Part shown: positions 53,840 to 63,513 of the stretch, one piece after another | Position numbering within the stretch: position 1 is the first letter of the stretch | How the letters are laid out: every line of letters begins with the position of its first letter | NCBI GenBank assembly: GCA_964498395.1 | Contig: CAZCHE010000007.1 | Location: forward strand, 62,001 to 126,000 | DNA: 64,000 nucleotides | Source: Parapedobacter sp964498395 | Lineage (GTDB): Bacteria > Bacteroidota > Bacteroidia > Sphingobacteriales > Sphingobacteriaceae | Direction of reading: 5' to 3' | Made by a program: the position numbers and the translations under genes | The notes under the pieces: generated by a model | The model's input: the letters and a program-made list of their open reading frames with translations, nothing else | Databases searched by the model: none | What the model was told of the DNA's origin: nothing

Positions 53840-56278
53840 GTGAAAAAAACCTTCTTCATTATTTTACTGCTACTTCCTTTCTACATCCAGTTTACATCCG
53901 CACAACAGCGCCATCGATTAATCGACCATTGGGAATTTGTAAAACAAGATTTAGGGGGCATTTGGGAAGCGGTGAGGCCACACCAACCAGGTGCCCCCGA
54001 AGCCTCTCCGATCTGGGAAAACGTAACCTTGCCCCATTGCTTTAATGCCACCGATGCCGTAGCCCCTGACGTCAATTATTATCAAGGTCCCGGCTGGTAC
54101 CGCACCTCACTCACCATCGAAAACCCTTATGAACATGGACGCACATTACTCCATTTCGAAGGTGCCGGGCAGAAGACGGAGGTCTATATCCATACGCAAA
54201 AAGTAGCCGAACATGTGGGAGGCTATGATGAATGGACAGTAGATATCACGGATGCCATCGCACCATTCCAAGGGCAAAACGTGCCGCTCACTATCCGGTG
54301 CGACAATTCACGCGACTTAGAACTGATCCCGTCCGACTTGTCAGACTTCAATCTATATGGTGGCATCTATCGTTACCTCAACCTGGTATATGTACCAAGC
54401 CTATCCATCGATCAGCTATTCACCACGGCCACGGTAGACCCGACTGGCCACAGGGGCCTAATCAAACTTTCTGCAAGGCTACACAATCCCCTCCACCTAC
54501 AGGAAGCCAATATCACGGTTAGGCTTACCGATTCCGCAGGAGAACCAGTCGCCCAGTATGAACAGCACGTCAAGCAACTTGACAGTACACTCGTGCTTGA
54601 TGATATCACCGTTACACAACCGACCCTGTGGTCGCCCGATCGCCCCCATTTATATCACCTGCAAATTGCGGTATCAACCGATGCACACACGTATACCCAT
54701 ACCGAACGGATTGGGTTCCGCCATTTCGAGTTTGCGGTCAAGGGGCCTTTCTACCTCAACGGCGAACGGTTGCTGTTGCGGGGTACGCATCGCCATGAAG
54801 ACCATGCTGGGGTGGGGGCGGCCATGACCGAGGAGATAATTTGGGAAGAAATGCGCCTCATGAAGGAAATGGGCGTCAACTTTATCCGGCTAGGCCATTA
54901 CCAACAGTCACGTATCGTATTGGAAGCTTGCGACAGCCTGGGCATCCTTGTATGGGAAGAAATCCCCTGGTGCCGTGGTGGCTTGGGAGGCGACGTATAC
55001 CAGGAACAAGCACGGCGGATGCTCACCAACATGATCGAACAACATTACAACCACCCTTCTATCATCATTTGGGGATTGGGCAATGAGAATGATTGGCCAG
55101 GTGATTTTGAAGAATTCGACCAGCAAAAAATCCGTGCATTCATGAAAGAACTGCACGAGCTGTCGCACCAGCTTGATCCTACCCGAAAAACGGCGATCCG
55201 ACGCTGCGACTTCTGCAAGGATATCGTAGATGTCTATTCCCCATCCATCTGGGCTGGTTGGTATCGAGGTGTGTACACGGATTACAAAGACGTGTCTGCT
55301 TCGGCATTTGACGAGGTGGATCACTTCCTCCATGTCGAGTGGGGCGGGGATAGCCATGCGCGACGGCACTCGGAAAACCCGGACAATGGCTTATCGGAAA
55401 TCATCAGCGGTATGGGCGCTGACGAACGAGCTGGGGATGCCTCCTTATTTGGCGGTCCGGCGCGGGTATCCAAAGATGGGGACTGGAGCGAGAGTTACAT
55501 CGCCAACCTCATTGACTGGCACCTCAAAGAGCAGGAGACCATGCCTTGGCTGACCGGCACAGCCTATTGGCCTTTCAAGGATTTCTCTACCCCCATACGC
55601 CCGGAAAACCCGGTACCCTATGTCAACCAGAAAGGCGTGGTGGAACGAAATCTCAATAAAAAGGAATCGTATTATATTTTCCAGTCCTATTGGACGGAAA
55701 CGCCTATGGCGCACCTCTACGGCCATAGCTGGCCCGTACGCTGGGGCAAGGAAGGTGAGAAAAAAATGGTAAAAGTATATTCCAACTGCCCTGAAGCCGA
55801 ATTATTCGTCAACGGCATCAGCCAAGGCGTCCGTAAGCGCAACAGCCAAGATTTCCCCGCTGCTGGCCTCCGTTGGATGGTGGAATATAGCGCAGGTGAG
55901 AACAAAATTGAGGTGGTGGCCCGCAACGGACAGGCCATCGTACGGGATTCCATCGTTCAAGTCTACCAAACCGCTACTTGGGGCTCGCCTGCCAAAATCC
56001 ACCTTGAAGCGATATCCATCGAGGATGACACCTACACGATTCAAGCAACCTTATTGGATAAAGATGGTATATTGTGCCTTGATGCGATGGATTACATTCA
56101 CTTTTCAGCGGCTGGCGATGGCCATTTAGTGGCTGATTTAGGCACATCAGACGGTGCCAGCACCTTGCAAAGCTATAATGGACGCGCTATCATCCGGTTT
56201 AAACGTACGGGGGAAAAGGCCGTTGTAGCTGTTAAAGTCGATGGGTTGCAAACGGCCATACTTGATGTCAGCGAATGA
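53840..56278 (+). CDS. GH2 family glycoside hydrolase
   Basis: A secreted beta-glycosidase (beta-galactosidase, glucuronidase or similar). 812 residues, GTG start, signal peptide ending TSAQQ. GH2 order: jelly-roll sugar-binding domain (GGYDEWTVDIT; NLYGGIYRYL), Ig-like domain, TIM barrel with NGERLLLRGTHRHED, acid/base in GLGNENDW, candidate nucleophile in HVEWGGD, and C-terminal Ig-like domains. It is the first gene of PUL 2 and overlaps the next gene by four bases. The precise substrate cannot be told from sequence. Confidence 0.9.
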   Translation: MKKTFFIILLLLPFYIQFTSAQQRHRLIDHWEFVKQDLGGIWEAVRPHQPGAPEASPIWENVTLPHCFNATDAVAPDVNYYQGPGWYRTSLTIENPYEHGRTLLHFEGAGQKTEVYIHTQKVAEHVGGYDEWTVDITDAIAPFQGQNVPLTIRCDNSRDLELIPSDLSDFNLYGGIYRYLNLVYVPSLSIDQLFTTATVDPTGHRGLIKLSARLHNPLHLQEANITVRLTDSAGEPVAQYEQHVKQLDSTLVLDDITVTQPTLWSPDRPHLYHLQIAVSTDAHTYTHTERIGFRHFEFAVKGPFYLNGERLLLRGTHRHEDHAGVGAAMTEEIIWEEMRLMKEMGVNFIRLGHYQQSRIVLEACDSLGILVWEEIPWCRGGLGGDVYQEQARRMLTNMIEQHYNHPSIIIWGLGNENDWPGDFEEFDQQKIRAFMKELHELSHQLDPTRKTAIRRCDFCKDIVDVYSPSIWAGWYRGVYTDYKDVSASAFDEVDHFLHVEWGGDSHARRHSENPDNGLSEIISGMGADERAGDASLFGGPARVSKDGDWSESYIANLIDWHLKEQETMPWLTGTAYWPFKDFSTPIRPENPVPYVNQKGVVERNLNKKESYYIFQSYWTETPMAHLYGHSWPVRWGKEGEKKMVKVYSNCPEAELFVNGISQGVRKRNSQDFPAAGLRWMVEYSAGENKIEVVARNGQAIVRDSIVQVYQTATWGSPAKIHLEAISIEDDTYTIQATLLDKDGILCLDAMDYIHFSAAGDGHLVADLGTSDGASTLQSYNGRAIIRFKRTGEKAVVAVKVDGLQTAILDVSE

Positions 56279-57501
56279 TAACGATACCGATCATGAAGAA
56301 CATACGAAACCTGCCTAGGCTATTATTGGTCATCCTAATATGCTTCGTCCATACGGGTTGTAGACAAATTGAACAACGTAGCCACGACACCATTGAAGCT
56401 ACCGTCATCCATACCTTAACCGAAAAGACCTTGGAAGAGGCGCAGTGGGCACTTTCGCAGCGGCCAGAAACGGTTACCGCCAACGTAGCCGAGCGCAGCG
56501 CAGGTGGTCGGCACGATTTCTATTCAGAAGGTGACTATTGGTGGCCAGACCCCGAAAACCCCGATGCGCCATATATCCGTAAAGACGGCCAGACTAATCC
56601 CGATAACTTTGTAGCCCATCGCCGCTCCATGATTCGATTTAGCCGCATCGTGGGGGCATTGATCTCCGCTTGGAAAATCACGGGAGACGATCATTACATC
56701 CGGCATGCCATTCGCCATGTAACGGCATGGTTTATCGATACGGATACCCGCATGAACCCTTCGTTGTTATATGCACAAGCCATTAAGGGGCATGTCACCG
56801 GTCGTGGCATTGGCATCATCGATACCATCCACTTGATTGAGGTGGCCCAGGCGCTACTGCTGTTGGAGGAGGCGGGTTTACTCGATAACGACTTTTTAAG
56901 GGAATCCAAGGCTTGGTTCAACGATTACCTGACCTGGCTCACCACCCATCCCTATGGCATCGAAGAGATGGATGCCAAAAACAACCACGGCACTTGTTGG
57001 GTGATGCAAGTTGCGGCTTTCGCCAAATTCACCGGTAATCGGGAGCTCCTAGCGTTTTGCACGGAGCGATATAAAGAAGTATTATTGCCACAACAGATGG
57101 CTGCAGATGGCAGTTTTCCGCTCGAAACTGAGCGCACCAAACCCTATGGTTACTCGTTATTCAACCTCGATGCCATGGCCACGATCTGCCACTTGCTCTC
57201 GCAGGATGAAAACAACCTATGGGCTTATGAAACAGCCAATGGCCTTTCCATCAAAAAAGGCATCCATTATATGTTACCTTATGTACAGCAGAAAGCGGAA
57301 TGGCCCCATGGCAAAGACGTGATGTATTGGGAAAGCTGGCCGATAGCCCACCCGTTTTTGTTGCTGGGTGCCATCGCCTACAATGACACCTCGCTATTGG
57401 ACACATGGGCAGCGCTGGAGCATCATCCCACCGAAGCGGAAGTCATCAGGAATTTACCGTTGCGGTACCCGTTGCTATGGTTTTGTTTTGAACTGCCGTA
57501 A
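56275..57501 (+). CDS. Alginate-lyase-family polysaccharide lyase lipoprotein
   Basis: A secreted uronate-acting lyase of the alginate-lyase (alpha/alpha toroid) superfamily. 408 residues; lipobox HTGC after a hydrophobic stretch. An alternative ATG at 56293 gives a cleaner signal peptide. Landmarks: GDYWWPDPENPDAPYIRKDG, NPSLLYAQAIKGHVTGRGIG, KNNHGTCWVMQ with the catalytic Asn-His pair, and TKPYGYSLFNLDAM. Its start overlaps the GH2 stop (ATGA). With GH88 and the KDG pathway it points to a uronic-acid-containing glycan. Confidence 0.8.
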   Translation: MITIPIMKNIRNLPRLLLVILICFVHTGCRQIEQRSHDTIEATVIHTLTEKTLEEAQWALSQRPETVTANVAERSAGGRHDFYSEGDYWWPDPENPDAPYIRKDGQTNPDNFVAHRRSMIRFSRIVGALISAWKITGDDHYIRHAIRHVTAWFIDTDTRMNPSLLYAQAIKGHVTGRGIGIIDTIHLIEVAQALLLLEEAGLLDNDFLRESKAWFNDYLTWLTTHPYGIEEMDAKNNHGTCWVMQVAAFAKFTGNRELLAFCTERYKEVLLPQQMAADGSFPLETERTKPYGYSLFNLDAMATICHLLSQDENNLWAYETANGLSIKKGIHYMLPYVQQKAEWPHGKDVMYWESWPIAHPFLLLGAIAYNDTSLLDTWAALEHHPTEAEVIRNLPLRYPLLWFCFELP

Positions 57502-57512
57502 AACATTGCTCT

Positions 57513-57600
57513 TCCGACTTGCCGAGGCCCCACGACCACTTGAATAAACCTCCTCGGCTCATTTATTCTATCGGCAAGAACCCGTAAAATTTGCAATTTC
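57513..57600 (-). pseudogene. N-terminal fragment of an AAA_14 (DUF4143-type) ATPase
   Basis: Minus-strand translation reads ILRVLADRINEPRRFIQ followed by VVVGPRQVG, the classic opening of the AAA_14 ATPases, whose Walker A would continue KTT. Here the match stops after GPRQVG and the sequence runs into the 3' end of the lyase gene on the other strand. No start codon is seen and the gene body is absent. It is therefore a cut-off gene end. Confidence 0.65.
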
Positions 57601-57605
57601 CTCGT

Positions 57606-57920
57606 ACCTTTCCGTGGCAAACACATACCTTTCCGCCGCAACCTCCTAGGCGTTTTGGGTTTCCTTGTACCTTTCCACGGCAAACACATACCTTTCTATC
57701 GCAAACACGTATCTTTCCGCAACAAACACATACGTTTCCATAGCAGACACGTACCTTTCCACCGCAACCTCCTAGGCGTTTTGGGTTTCCTTATACCTTT
57801 CCACGGCAAACACATACCTTTCTATCGCAAACACGTACCTTTCCGCAACAAACACATACCTTTCCACGGCAAACACGTACCTTTCTATCGCAGACACGTA
57901 CCTTTCTGTCGTTAACTCCT
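57606..57920. repeat. 21-bp tandem repeat, 15 units, with 126-bp super-repeat
   Basis: Units starting ACCTTTC follow each other every 21 bases from 57606 (consensus about ACCTTTCCACGGCAAACACAT). Units at 57648 and 57774 are diverged in the same way, so a block of six units (126 bp) has itself been duplicated. The plus strand is open through the array and would encode heptapeptides such as KHIPFYR, but no proper start exists. On the minus strand stops interrupt it. The AAA_14 fragment adjoins its left end. Confidence 0.9.
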
Positions 57921-58124
57921 ACGTGTTAGTGGCTATCTCCCCCCTTTCCGTGGCGATCTCCTACGAGAAAATGGGCATCTCGTAAAAACCGCTGGCACCA
58001 TCTGGCGTAAATCGCTGCGGCATATAGTCACTTTCCTCCCGTAAAACCAACTTCAACCGAGGTTTGAACATTTTTTACCCCCCTTTCAAACAATAATTAC
58101 CCCATCTGCAGCACTCCTTGCCAA
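57921..58124. other. Leader region between repeat array and PUL 2 susC
   Basis: About 200 bases without a gene. The first part (to about 57990) continues as decayed repeat-like sequence (TCTCCTACG motifs); the rest leads into the susC promoter. No terminator was recognised. Confidence 0.4.
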
Positions 58125-58132
58125 TACATTTG
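58125..58132 (+). promoter_or_regulatory. -7 promoter element of PUL 2 susC
   Basis: TACATTTG matches TAnnTTTG exactly, 38 bases before the susC start. No clear TTTG is found 20 bases upstream, which suits a promoter that needs an activator. Confidence 0.55.
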
Positions 58133-58170
58133 CCTTTGTAACTAATTTATAAACTCACAAACCTATACAA

Positions 58171-61100
58171 ATGAGCATACGTTTTACGCAAATGCGAAAC
58201 TATGGTTTCGTCGTTGTACTGTTAACGTACTGGATGGGCATCGCCCAGGCACAGTCACCCATAACAGTGACCGGAAAAATCACGACCCAAGATGGTACAT
58301 CGGCGTCTGGTGCCAGCGTAGTTGTCAAGGGAACCAGTACTGCTGCGGCATCCGATGCCAATGGTAACTACCGCATCACCGCACCTAGCCAAGGTATCCT
58401 TGTCTTTTCCTTCTTGGGAAGTGTGCCGCAGGAAATCGCCATCAATAACCGTACAGTCATCGATGTAACGCTGGATGACGATGTATCTACGCTCGACGAA
58501 GTGGTCGTCGTCGGCTTCGGCACGCAGAAAAAAGTAAACCTAAGCGGTGCCGTGGCCCAAGTGACAGGGGCCGAAATCGCCAATAGGCCAACGCCCAACC
58601 TCACGGGGGCGCTCCAAGGGGTACTTCCGGGAGTAACCGTACTCCGTGGTAGTGGGCAGCCCGGAGATGAGGGCCTCGGGGTACGTATCCGGGGATTTAC
58701 CTCAGCCAATTCGGCAGACGCCTTGGTATTGGTAGATGGTATCCAGATGGATATGAACCTCATCAATGCGGATGATATCGAATCCGTCTCCGTCCTGAAA
58801 GATGCCTCGGCTAAAGCCATCTATGGTGCCCGTGCAGCGGCGGGAGTAATCCTCATCACCACCAAAAAGGGGTCAGAAGGACGAACCCGCATCAATTTCA
58901 ACAATTATTACGGCATCAACGTCACGGCCCGCCAACCCCAACGGCTCAATTCATGGGATGAACAAACCTTAATCGATGAGTCGCGGTTCAATGCCACAGG
59001 TACACCGGAATTTGGCGAGGAACAAATCGAATGGTTGAAAAACCCGAACTTTTCCATACGGCCCAACCCCGGCCAGGATCGCTGGGAGTACTTTGGCAAT
59101 AACAACTGGGTCAAGGAGGGGATGGACCAAGTCAATTCCATGCATAACTATTCGCTCTCCGTGGGTGGCGGAACCGAACGCCTTAATTACCTGGTGTCTG
59201 GCAGCTATTACCAACGGGATGGTGTCTTGCGCTATGGCCCCGATGACAATTCCCGGCTTAACATCAAGGCCAATATCAATGCCGAAATCAATAAATACCT
59301 CAGTGTAGAATTGGTAACCGGCTATATCGGCAACAATGTAAATGTCAACTCGTTTGGCACCGAACAGATCATCAATCGCCTATACCGGAGCCGGGCTAGG
59401 CAAAGCCTATACGTTCCGGAGGAAGACATCACCGGACAACCGTATAATGGCGACCTACAGATCAATGCCGTGGATATCCAAAAAAATGCCGGATTAGAAA
59501 ACCGGAATTACGAAACATTCACCGGCAGGCTCAACCTCAAGGTAAAAAACTTGGTGAAAGGATTGACGCTGGATTTGGTGGGATGGCGGAACCAAGACTA
59601 TTATTCCATGGAAAACAACAGCAGGAGCATCACCTGGTGGGGCCGTTCGACGAACACCATCCGTTTCCAAGTGAATGTGCCCAACACCATGAGTATGGTC
59701 AAAAACCGAGGATACCACAACAACCTCCAAAGTTACCTCACCTACGATTTGCAATTGGGAGGCAAGCACAACTTCACGCTCATGGGAGGTGCTTCCTTTG
59801 AAGAATACCGAAAAGATGAATTTGCCGCCGGCGCACAATCCATGATTACCAATGACTTCTTTAGCTTTAACTTTGCCGACCCACTGACGAAAACCAATCG
59901 CGACCTGGTACAGACCTGGGCCATGGGATCGTATTTCGGACGACTGAATTATAACTACCTAGAGAAATACCTATTTGAAGCGTCTTTCCGCTACGATGGA
60001 AGCTCCCGGCTAGCACCAGAAAACCGTTGGCAAGTTTTCCCCTCCTTCTCGGCCGCTTGGCGTATTGACCAAGAAGGTTTTATGCAAGACCAATCCCTTT
60101 TCTCCGCATTGAAAATCAGGGGATCTTGGGGGCAGCTGGGCAATGGCTCTGTACTGGGTTTATATGACTATATTCCTTTACTCACCAGCGGATTGACCGT
60201 AACTAACCAACCCAATTTGGTTTTCAATGACCTAAGAACACAATATTTCTTTCAAAATACACTAGCCTCCCCACAAAAGACTTGGGAAACGGTAGAAGAA
60301 GCCAATATCGGTATTGATGCGGGATTCCTTCGGGATCGGCTTACCGTTACCGCCGATTATTACGTGAACCGCAACAAGAACATGTTGGCACAATTAAACG
60401 TACCCAACCTTATCGGCATCGGGGTTTCCAATGTAAACGTCGGCGAACTCAAAAGCTGGGGGTGGGAATTGGATGTCAGGTGGCGCGATAAAATCAATAA
60501 CTTAGGCTACCGGATAGGCTTTAATATCTCGGACAACCAAAACGAATTAGTGAAATACGACGGCCGTAACTCGGTGGGTAATGGTGGTATCGCCGGGCTC
60601 AGCGGTAACGTCGGATTATTGGAAGGCTATCCATTGAACAGCGTATGGGGATACCGCACCGATGGCTATTTCCAAACACAGGAAGAATATGATGCCTACA
60701 GCGCGCAGGTATCTATCCCGTTCTTCCCCGGCAATGCTGGTGCAGGCGATGTAAAATACCTGGATTTGAATGGCGATGGTGTGATTTCAGCCGGCGAGGG
60801 AACGCCTGAGAATCCCGGCGATCTGGTATACCTTGGTACCACGAATGCACGCTATACGTATGGCATGGACCTGGGCCTTACCTGGAAAAACTTTGATTTT
60901 TCCATCTTCTTCCAAGGAGTAGCCAAACGACTCTTTTTGATTGATGAAGGCACGCTTTCCCCCATGCTGGGTACAGCAGACATGCCTTGGACCATCCACA
61001 TGGACCGATGGTCGCCCGAAAACCCCAATGCCCTTTTCCCTCGGATGTACCAAACCAGTGCCCATAATTTCCGGCCTTCGGATAAATGGGCGCAGAATGG

Positions 61101-61314
61101 AAGCTACATCCGTTTGAAAAATGTCCAGTTGGGCTACAATGTACCCATCAACCGCCGGTATGTACAACAATTACGGGTCTTCTTCTCAGGGCAAGACCTT
61201 TGGGAAAGCACCAAAGTGCTGAGCGTATTTGACCCTGAGGTTGGAAACTTCGTCAGCGCTACGGCCTATCCGTTTTTCCGCACATTTTCAGTTGGTTTAA
61301 ATGTCAATTTCTAA
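58171..61314 (+). CDS. SusC/RagA TonB-linked outer-membrane receptor
   Basis: The oligosaccharide importer of PUL 2. 1047 residues; signal peptide ending IAQAQ (a start at residue 8 is also possible). Carboxypeptidase-D-like domain (VTGKITTQDGTSASGASVVV), TonB-box/plug (LDEVVVVGFGTQKKVNLSGA), the plug signature SVLKDASAKAIYGARAAAGV, and a barrel ending FSVGLNVNF. No STN domain is seen. The susD partner follows after 12 bases. Confidence 0.96.
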   Translation: MSIRFTQMRNYGFVVVLLTYWMGIAQAQSPITVTGKITTQDGTSASGASVVVKGTSTAAASDANGNYRITAPSQGILVFSFLGSVPQEIAINNRTVIDVTLDDDVSTLDEVVVVGFGTQKKVNLSGAVAQVTGAEIANRPTPNLTGALQGVLPGVTVLRGSGQPGDEGLGVRIRGFTSANSADALVLVDGIQMDMNLINADDIESVSVLKDASAKAIYGARAAAGVILITTKKGSEGRTRINFNNYYGINVTARQPQRLNSWDEQTLIDESRFNATGTPEFGEEQIEWLKNPNFSIRPNPGQDRWEYFGNNNWVKEGMDQVNSMHNYSLSVGGGTERLNYLVSGSYYQRDGVLRYGPDDNSRLNIKANINAEINKYLSVELVTGYIGNNVNVNSFGTEQIINRLYRSRARQSLYVPEEDITGQPYNGDLQINAVDIQKNAGLENRNYETFTGRLNLKVKNLVKGLTLDLVGWRNQDYYSMENNSRSITWWGRSTNTIRFQVNVPNTMSMVKNRGYHNNLQSYLTYDLQLGGKHNFTLMGGASFEEYRKDEFAAGAQSMITNDFFSFNFADPLTKTNRDLVQTWAMGSYFGRLNYNYLEKYLFEASFRYDGSSRLAPENRWQVFPSFSAAWRIDQEGFMQDQSLFSALKIRGSWGQLGNGSVLGLYDYIPLLTSGLTVTNQPNLVFNDLRTQYFFQNTLASPQKTWETVEEANIGIDAGFLRDRLTVTADYYVNRNKNMLAQLNVPNLIGIGVSNVNVGELKSWGWELDVRWRDKINNLGYRIGFNISDNQNELVKYDGRNSVGNGGIAGLSGNVGLLEGYPLNSVWGYRTDGYFQTQEEYDAYSAQVSIPFFPGNAGAGDVKYLDLNGDGVISAGEGTPENPGDLVYLGTTNARYTYGMDLGLTWKNFDFSIFFQGVAKRLFLIDEGTLSPMLGTADMPWTIHMDRWSPENPNALFPRMYQTSAHNFRPSDKWAQNGSYIRLKNVQLGYNVPINRRYVQQLRVFFSGQDLWESTKVLSVFDPEVGNFVSATAYPFFRTFSVGLNVNF

Positions 61315-61326
61315 TTCCGAAAAATC

Positions 61327-62979
61327 ATGAAAAGATTAACCTATCATATATTGCTGTTATCCATGCTGGCCTTAGGTTATAGCAGTTGCAGCCTGGATCG
61401 TTTCCCCGAAACCGAATTTTCGGACGCCGACTTTTGGAACACCGAGTCGGATTTGATGAATGCTTGTAACAGGCACTACCAACTGTTGGCTGGATTTCAA
61501 TTGGATAGCCGCGGCGACGATAACGTCAACCAGACGCCTAACCAAGTGAGCAACGGTAGCCGCATCATCCCAAACACCAGCGGTGATTGGAACAATCCCT
61601 ACCGCGATATATTCACGGCCAATAACATTCTCGAAAAAGGCGTAAATGCCCAGGTACCCGAGGAAATCCGCAACCGTTACTTTGGCGAAGCACGTTTCTT
61701 CAGAGCTTATGCCTATTTTAGCTTGGTTCAGAAATATGGCGATGTGCCGTTGCTGCTACGCACACTGGACATTACCGATGAAGACCTGAATATGCCCCGT
61801 ACACCCAGGACCCAAGTGATGCAGGCCATTTACGATGACCTTGATTTCGCCGCGCAGTGGCTTCCTTCACGCGCCGAACTACCTAATGCACAATATGGAC
61901 GCGTGACCAAAAGTACCGCATGGGCCCTAAAAGCACGCATCGCGCTATATGAAGGCACACGGGCCAAGTTCCATAATGACGGCGAATGGCAGCAGCACCT
62001 CAACATCGCCGTGCAGGCAGCCACCGCAGTGATGGAACAGGGTCATACCTTATATCCCGATTATGGAGAATTGTTCCTACATGCGGCAGAAGGCCCATCC
62101 AATACCGAGAATATCTTCGTCAAAATCTATGGGGTAAGCTCCGACAACCTCATCGTAGGGCACAATACGTCTCGCGACATGGAAAATGGCCGGAATGCGC
62201 CGACACGCAATCTCCTACGCCAATACCTTTACGCAGACGGGTTGCCTGCATTCACCACGGAAAACATCCCGTCAGCGACACGCTCGGCCTTCTTTATCGA
62301 AGAAAGCGATGAAACGAGCTACAATACCATTTTTGAGAACCGGGATCCACGTTTTGGCATGACCTTATTCCGTGGAGGTGAAGAGGCCTACTTAGGGCCA
62401 TGGCTACCCCGCACGTCGCTGGGCTCGCGGTCGGCTTACGCGGCGAAAAAAGGGTTCAGCATTTTGGATAGGCAAGTCAATAATGCCGCAACAGTGGATA
62501 AGATCCTGATTCGCTATGCCGAGATCTTGCTCACCTATGCCGAGGCAAAGTATGAGCTGGATGGCGCCATCAGTGATGCCGACCTAGACCTTACCATTAA
62601 CGCATTGCGGGAACGCGTCGGCTTCGATGCTCGATTGACCAATGCCTTTGTAGCTGCTAACAACTTGGATATGCGCGAAGAGATTCGGCGGGAACGGACC
62701 GTGGAATTGGCGTTGGAAGGATTCCGTTATGACGACCTCATCCGTTGGAAAACAGCGGAAATACACCTGCCAAGCCAAATACTTGGAGCAAAATTCAATG
62801 CAAACGAGTGGGTAGGTGCCGACCAATCCAACCTCAATCTCAATGATGACGGCATCTTGATTGTGGAGGATACCAATGTCCGTTCTTTCAACCCGAATAG
62901 AGACTACCTCTATCCCATCCCATTCAACGAAATCACCTTAAGCGGTGGAAATGTGATCCAAAACCCCAATTGGCAATAA
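61327..62979 (+). CDS. SusD/RagB family glycan-binding lipoprotein
   Basis: The surface lipoprotein partner of the PUL 2 SusC. 550 residues, lipobox-type YSSCSL at about 18-23. Family landmarks: GEARFFRAYAYFSLVQKYGD, the WALKARIALYEGTRAKF helix pair, IRRERTVELALEGFRYDDLI and the closing YPIPFNEITLSGG with NPNW. The layout is normal, with no truncation. Confidence 0.95.
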   Translation: MKRLTYHILLLSMLALGYSSCSLDRFPETEFSDADFWNTESDLMNACNRHYQLLAGFQLDSRGDDNVNQTPNQVSNGSRIIPNTSGDWNNPYRDIFTANNILEKGVNAQVPEEIRNRYFGEARFFRAYAYFSLVQKYGDVPLLLRTLDITDEDLNMPRTPRTQVMQAIYDDLDFAAQWLPSRAELPNAQYGRVTKSTAWALKARIALYEGTRAKFHNDGEWQQHLNIAVQAATAVMEQGHTLYPDYGELFLHAAEGPSNTENIFVKIYGVSSDNLIVGHNTSRDMENGRNAPTRNLLRQYLYADGLPAFTTENIPSATRSAFFIEESDETSYNTIFENRDPRFGMTLFRGGEEAYLGPWLPRTSLGSRSAYAAKKGFSILDRQVNNAATVDKILIRYAEILLTYAEAKYELDGAISDADLDLTINALRERVGFDARLTNAFVAANNLDMREEIRRERTVELALEGFRYDDLIRWKTAEIHLPSQILGAKFNANEWVGADQSNLNLNDDGILIVEDTNVRSFNPNRDYLYPIPFNEITLSGGNVIQNPNWQ

Positions 62980-62995
62980 CCCATAAATAACGAAA

Positions 62996-63511
62996 ATGAT
63001 GAAAACACGAAATATATTGACTGCCTTACTCTTGCTCGCCGCTGGCATATTCGTGGCATGCGAAGACAAGAGTTACCCTGCGGGACTTCCTGAATATGAC
63101 CACCACTACTACATCGTATATGTTCCCAATAATAATAGTCAAATAACGGTGAATCGGGATCAGACAGACCTAGTAGCGCTTCCCGTACAATTCTACTCCT
63201 CGTTTACACGAAGCTACGATGCCGTGGCCCACTATTCGGTGGTGACCCCTAACGTAGATAATCCGGCCATACTGGGTGAGGACTTCGACATTGTGGATCG
63301 GGAAGGCAATGTTATCCGGCCGGCAAATGGGAAATATACCCTGACTTTCCCCCAAGCGAGAAAAGCAACGGATACCATCTATATAAAGCTGCTTAATAAT
63401 CCCGCACCGGGAAGCCGCGTGGTGGAAATTAACCTGGAAGATCATATCACGCCCGATTACCGCGTAGATATTTTCTCCACGGCCTTCAGGCGGACGTTGC
63501 AGATTGACTAA
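62996..63511 (+). CDS. SusE/DUF4843-like surface lipoprotein
   Basis: A 171-residue lipoprotein with lipobox FVAC near residue 22. The mature part is all-beta (IVYVPNNNSQITVN; LPVQFYSSFT; DTIYIKLLNN), resembling the single Ig-like DUF4843/DUF1735 modules that follow SusD and bind glycan at the surface. It starts 16 bases after susD. The family name is a best guess from layout and position. Confidence 0.6.
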   Translation: MMKTRNILTALLLLAAGIFVACEDKSYPAGLPEYDHHYYIVYVPNNNSQITVNRDQTDLVALPVQFYSSFTRSYDAVAHYSVVTPNVDNPAILGEDFDIVDREGNVIRPANGKYTLTFPQARKATDTIYIKLLNNPAPGSRVVEINLEDHITPDYRVDIFSTAFRRTLQID

Positions 63512-63513
63512 AC

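Noticed and set aside
57655..57915. Open reading frame of heptapeptide repeats (KHIPFYR type) on the plus strand
   Set aside because: The frame is a by-product of a 21-bp repeat, which is a multiple of three. There is no ATG start, signal or continuation outside the array, and the repeat begins before the first possible start.
57606..57920. Possible CRISPR array
   Set aside because: Units are contiguous, with no spacers and no palindromic repeats, and no cas genes are in the window.
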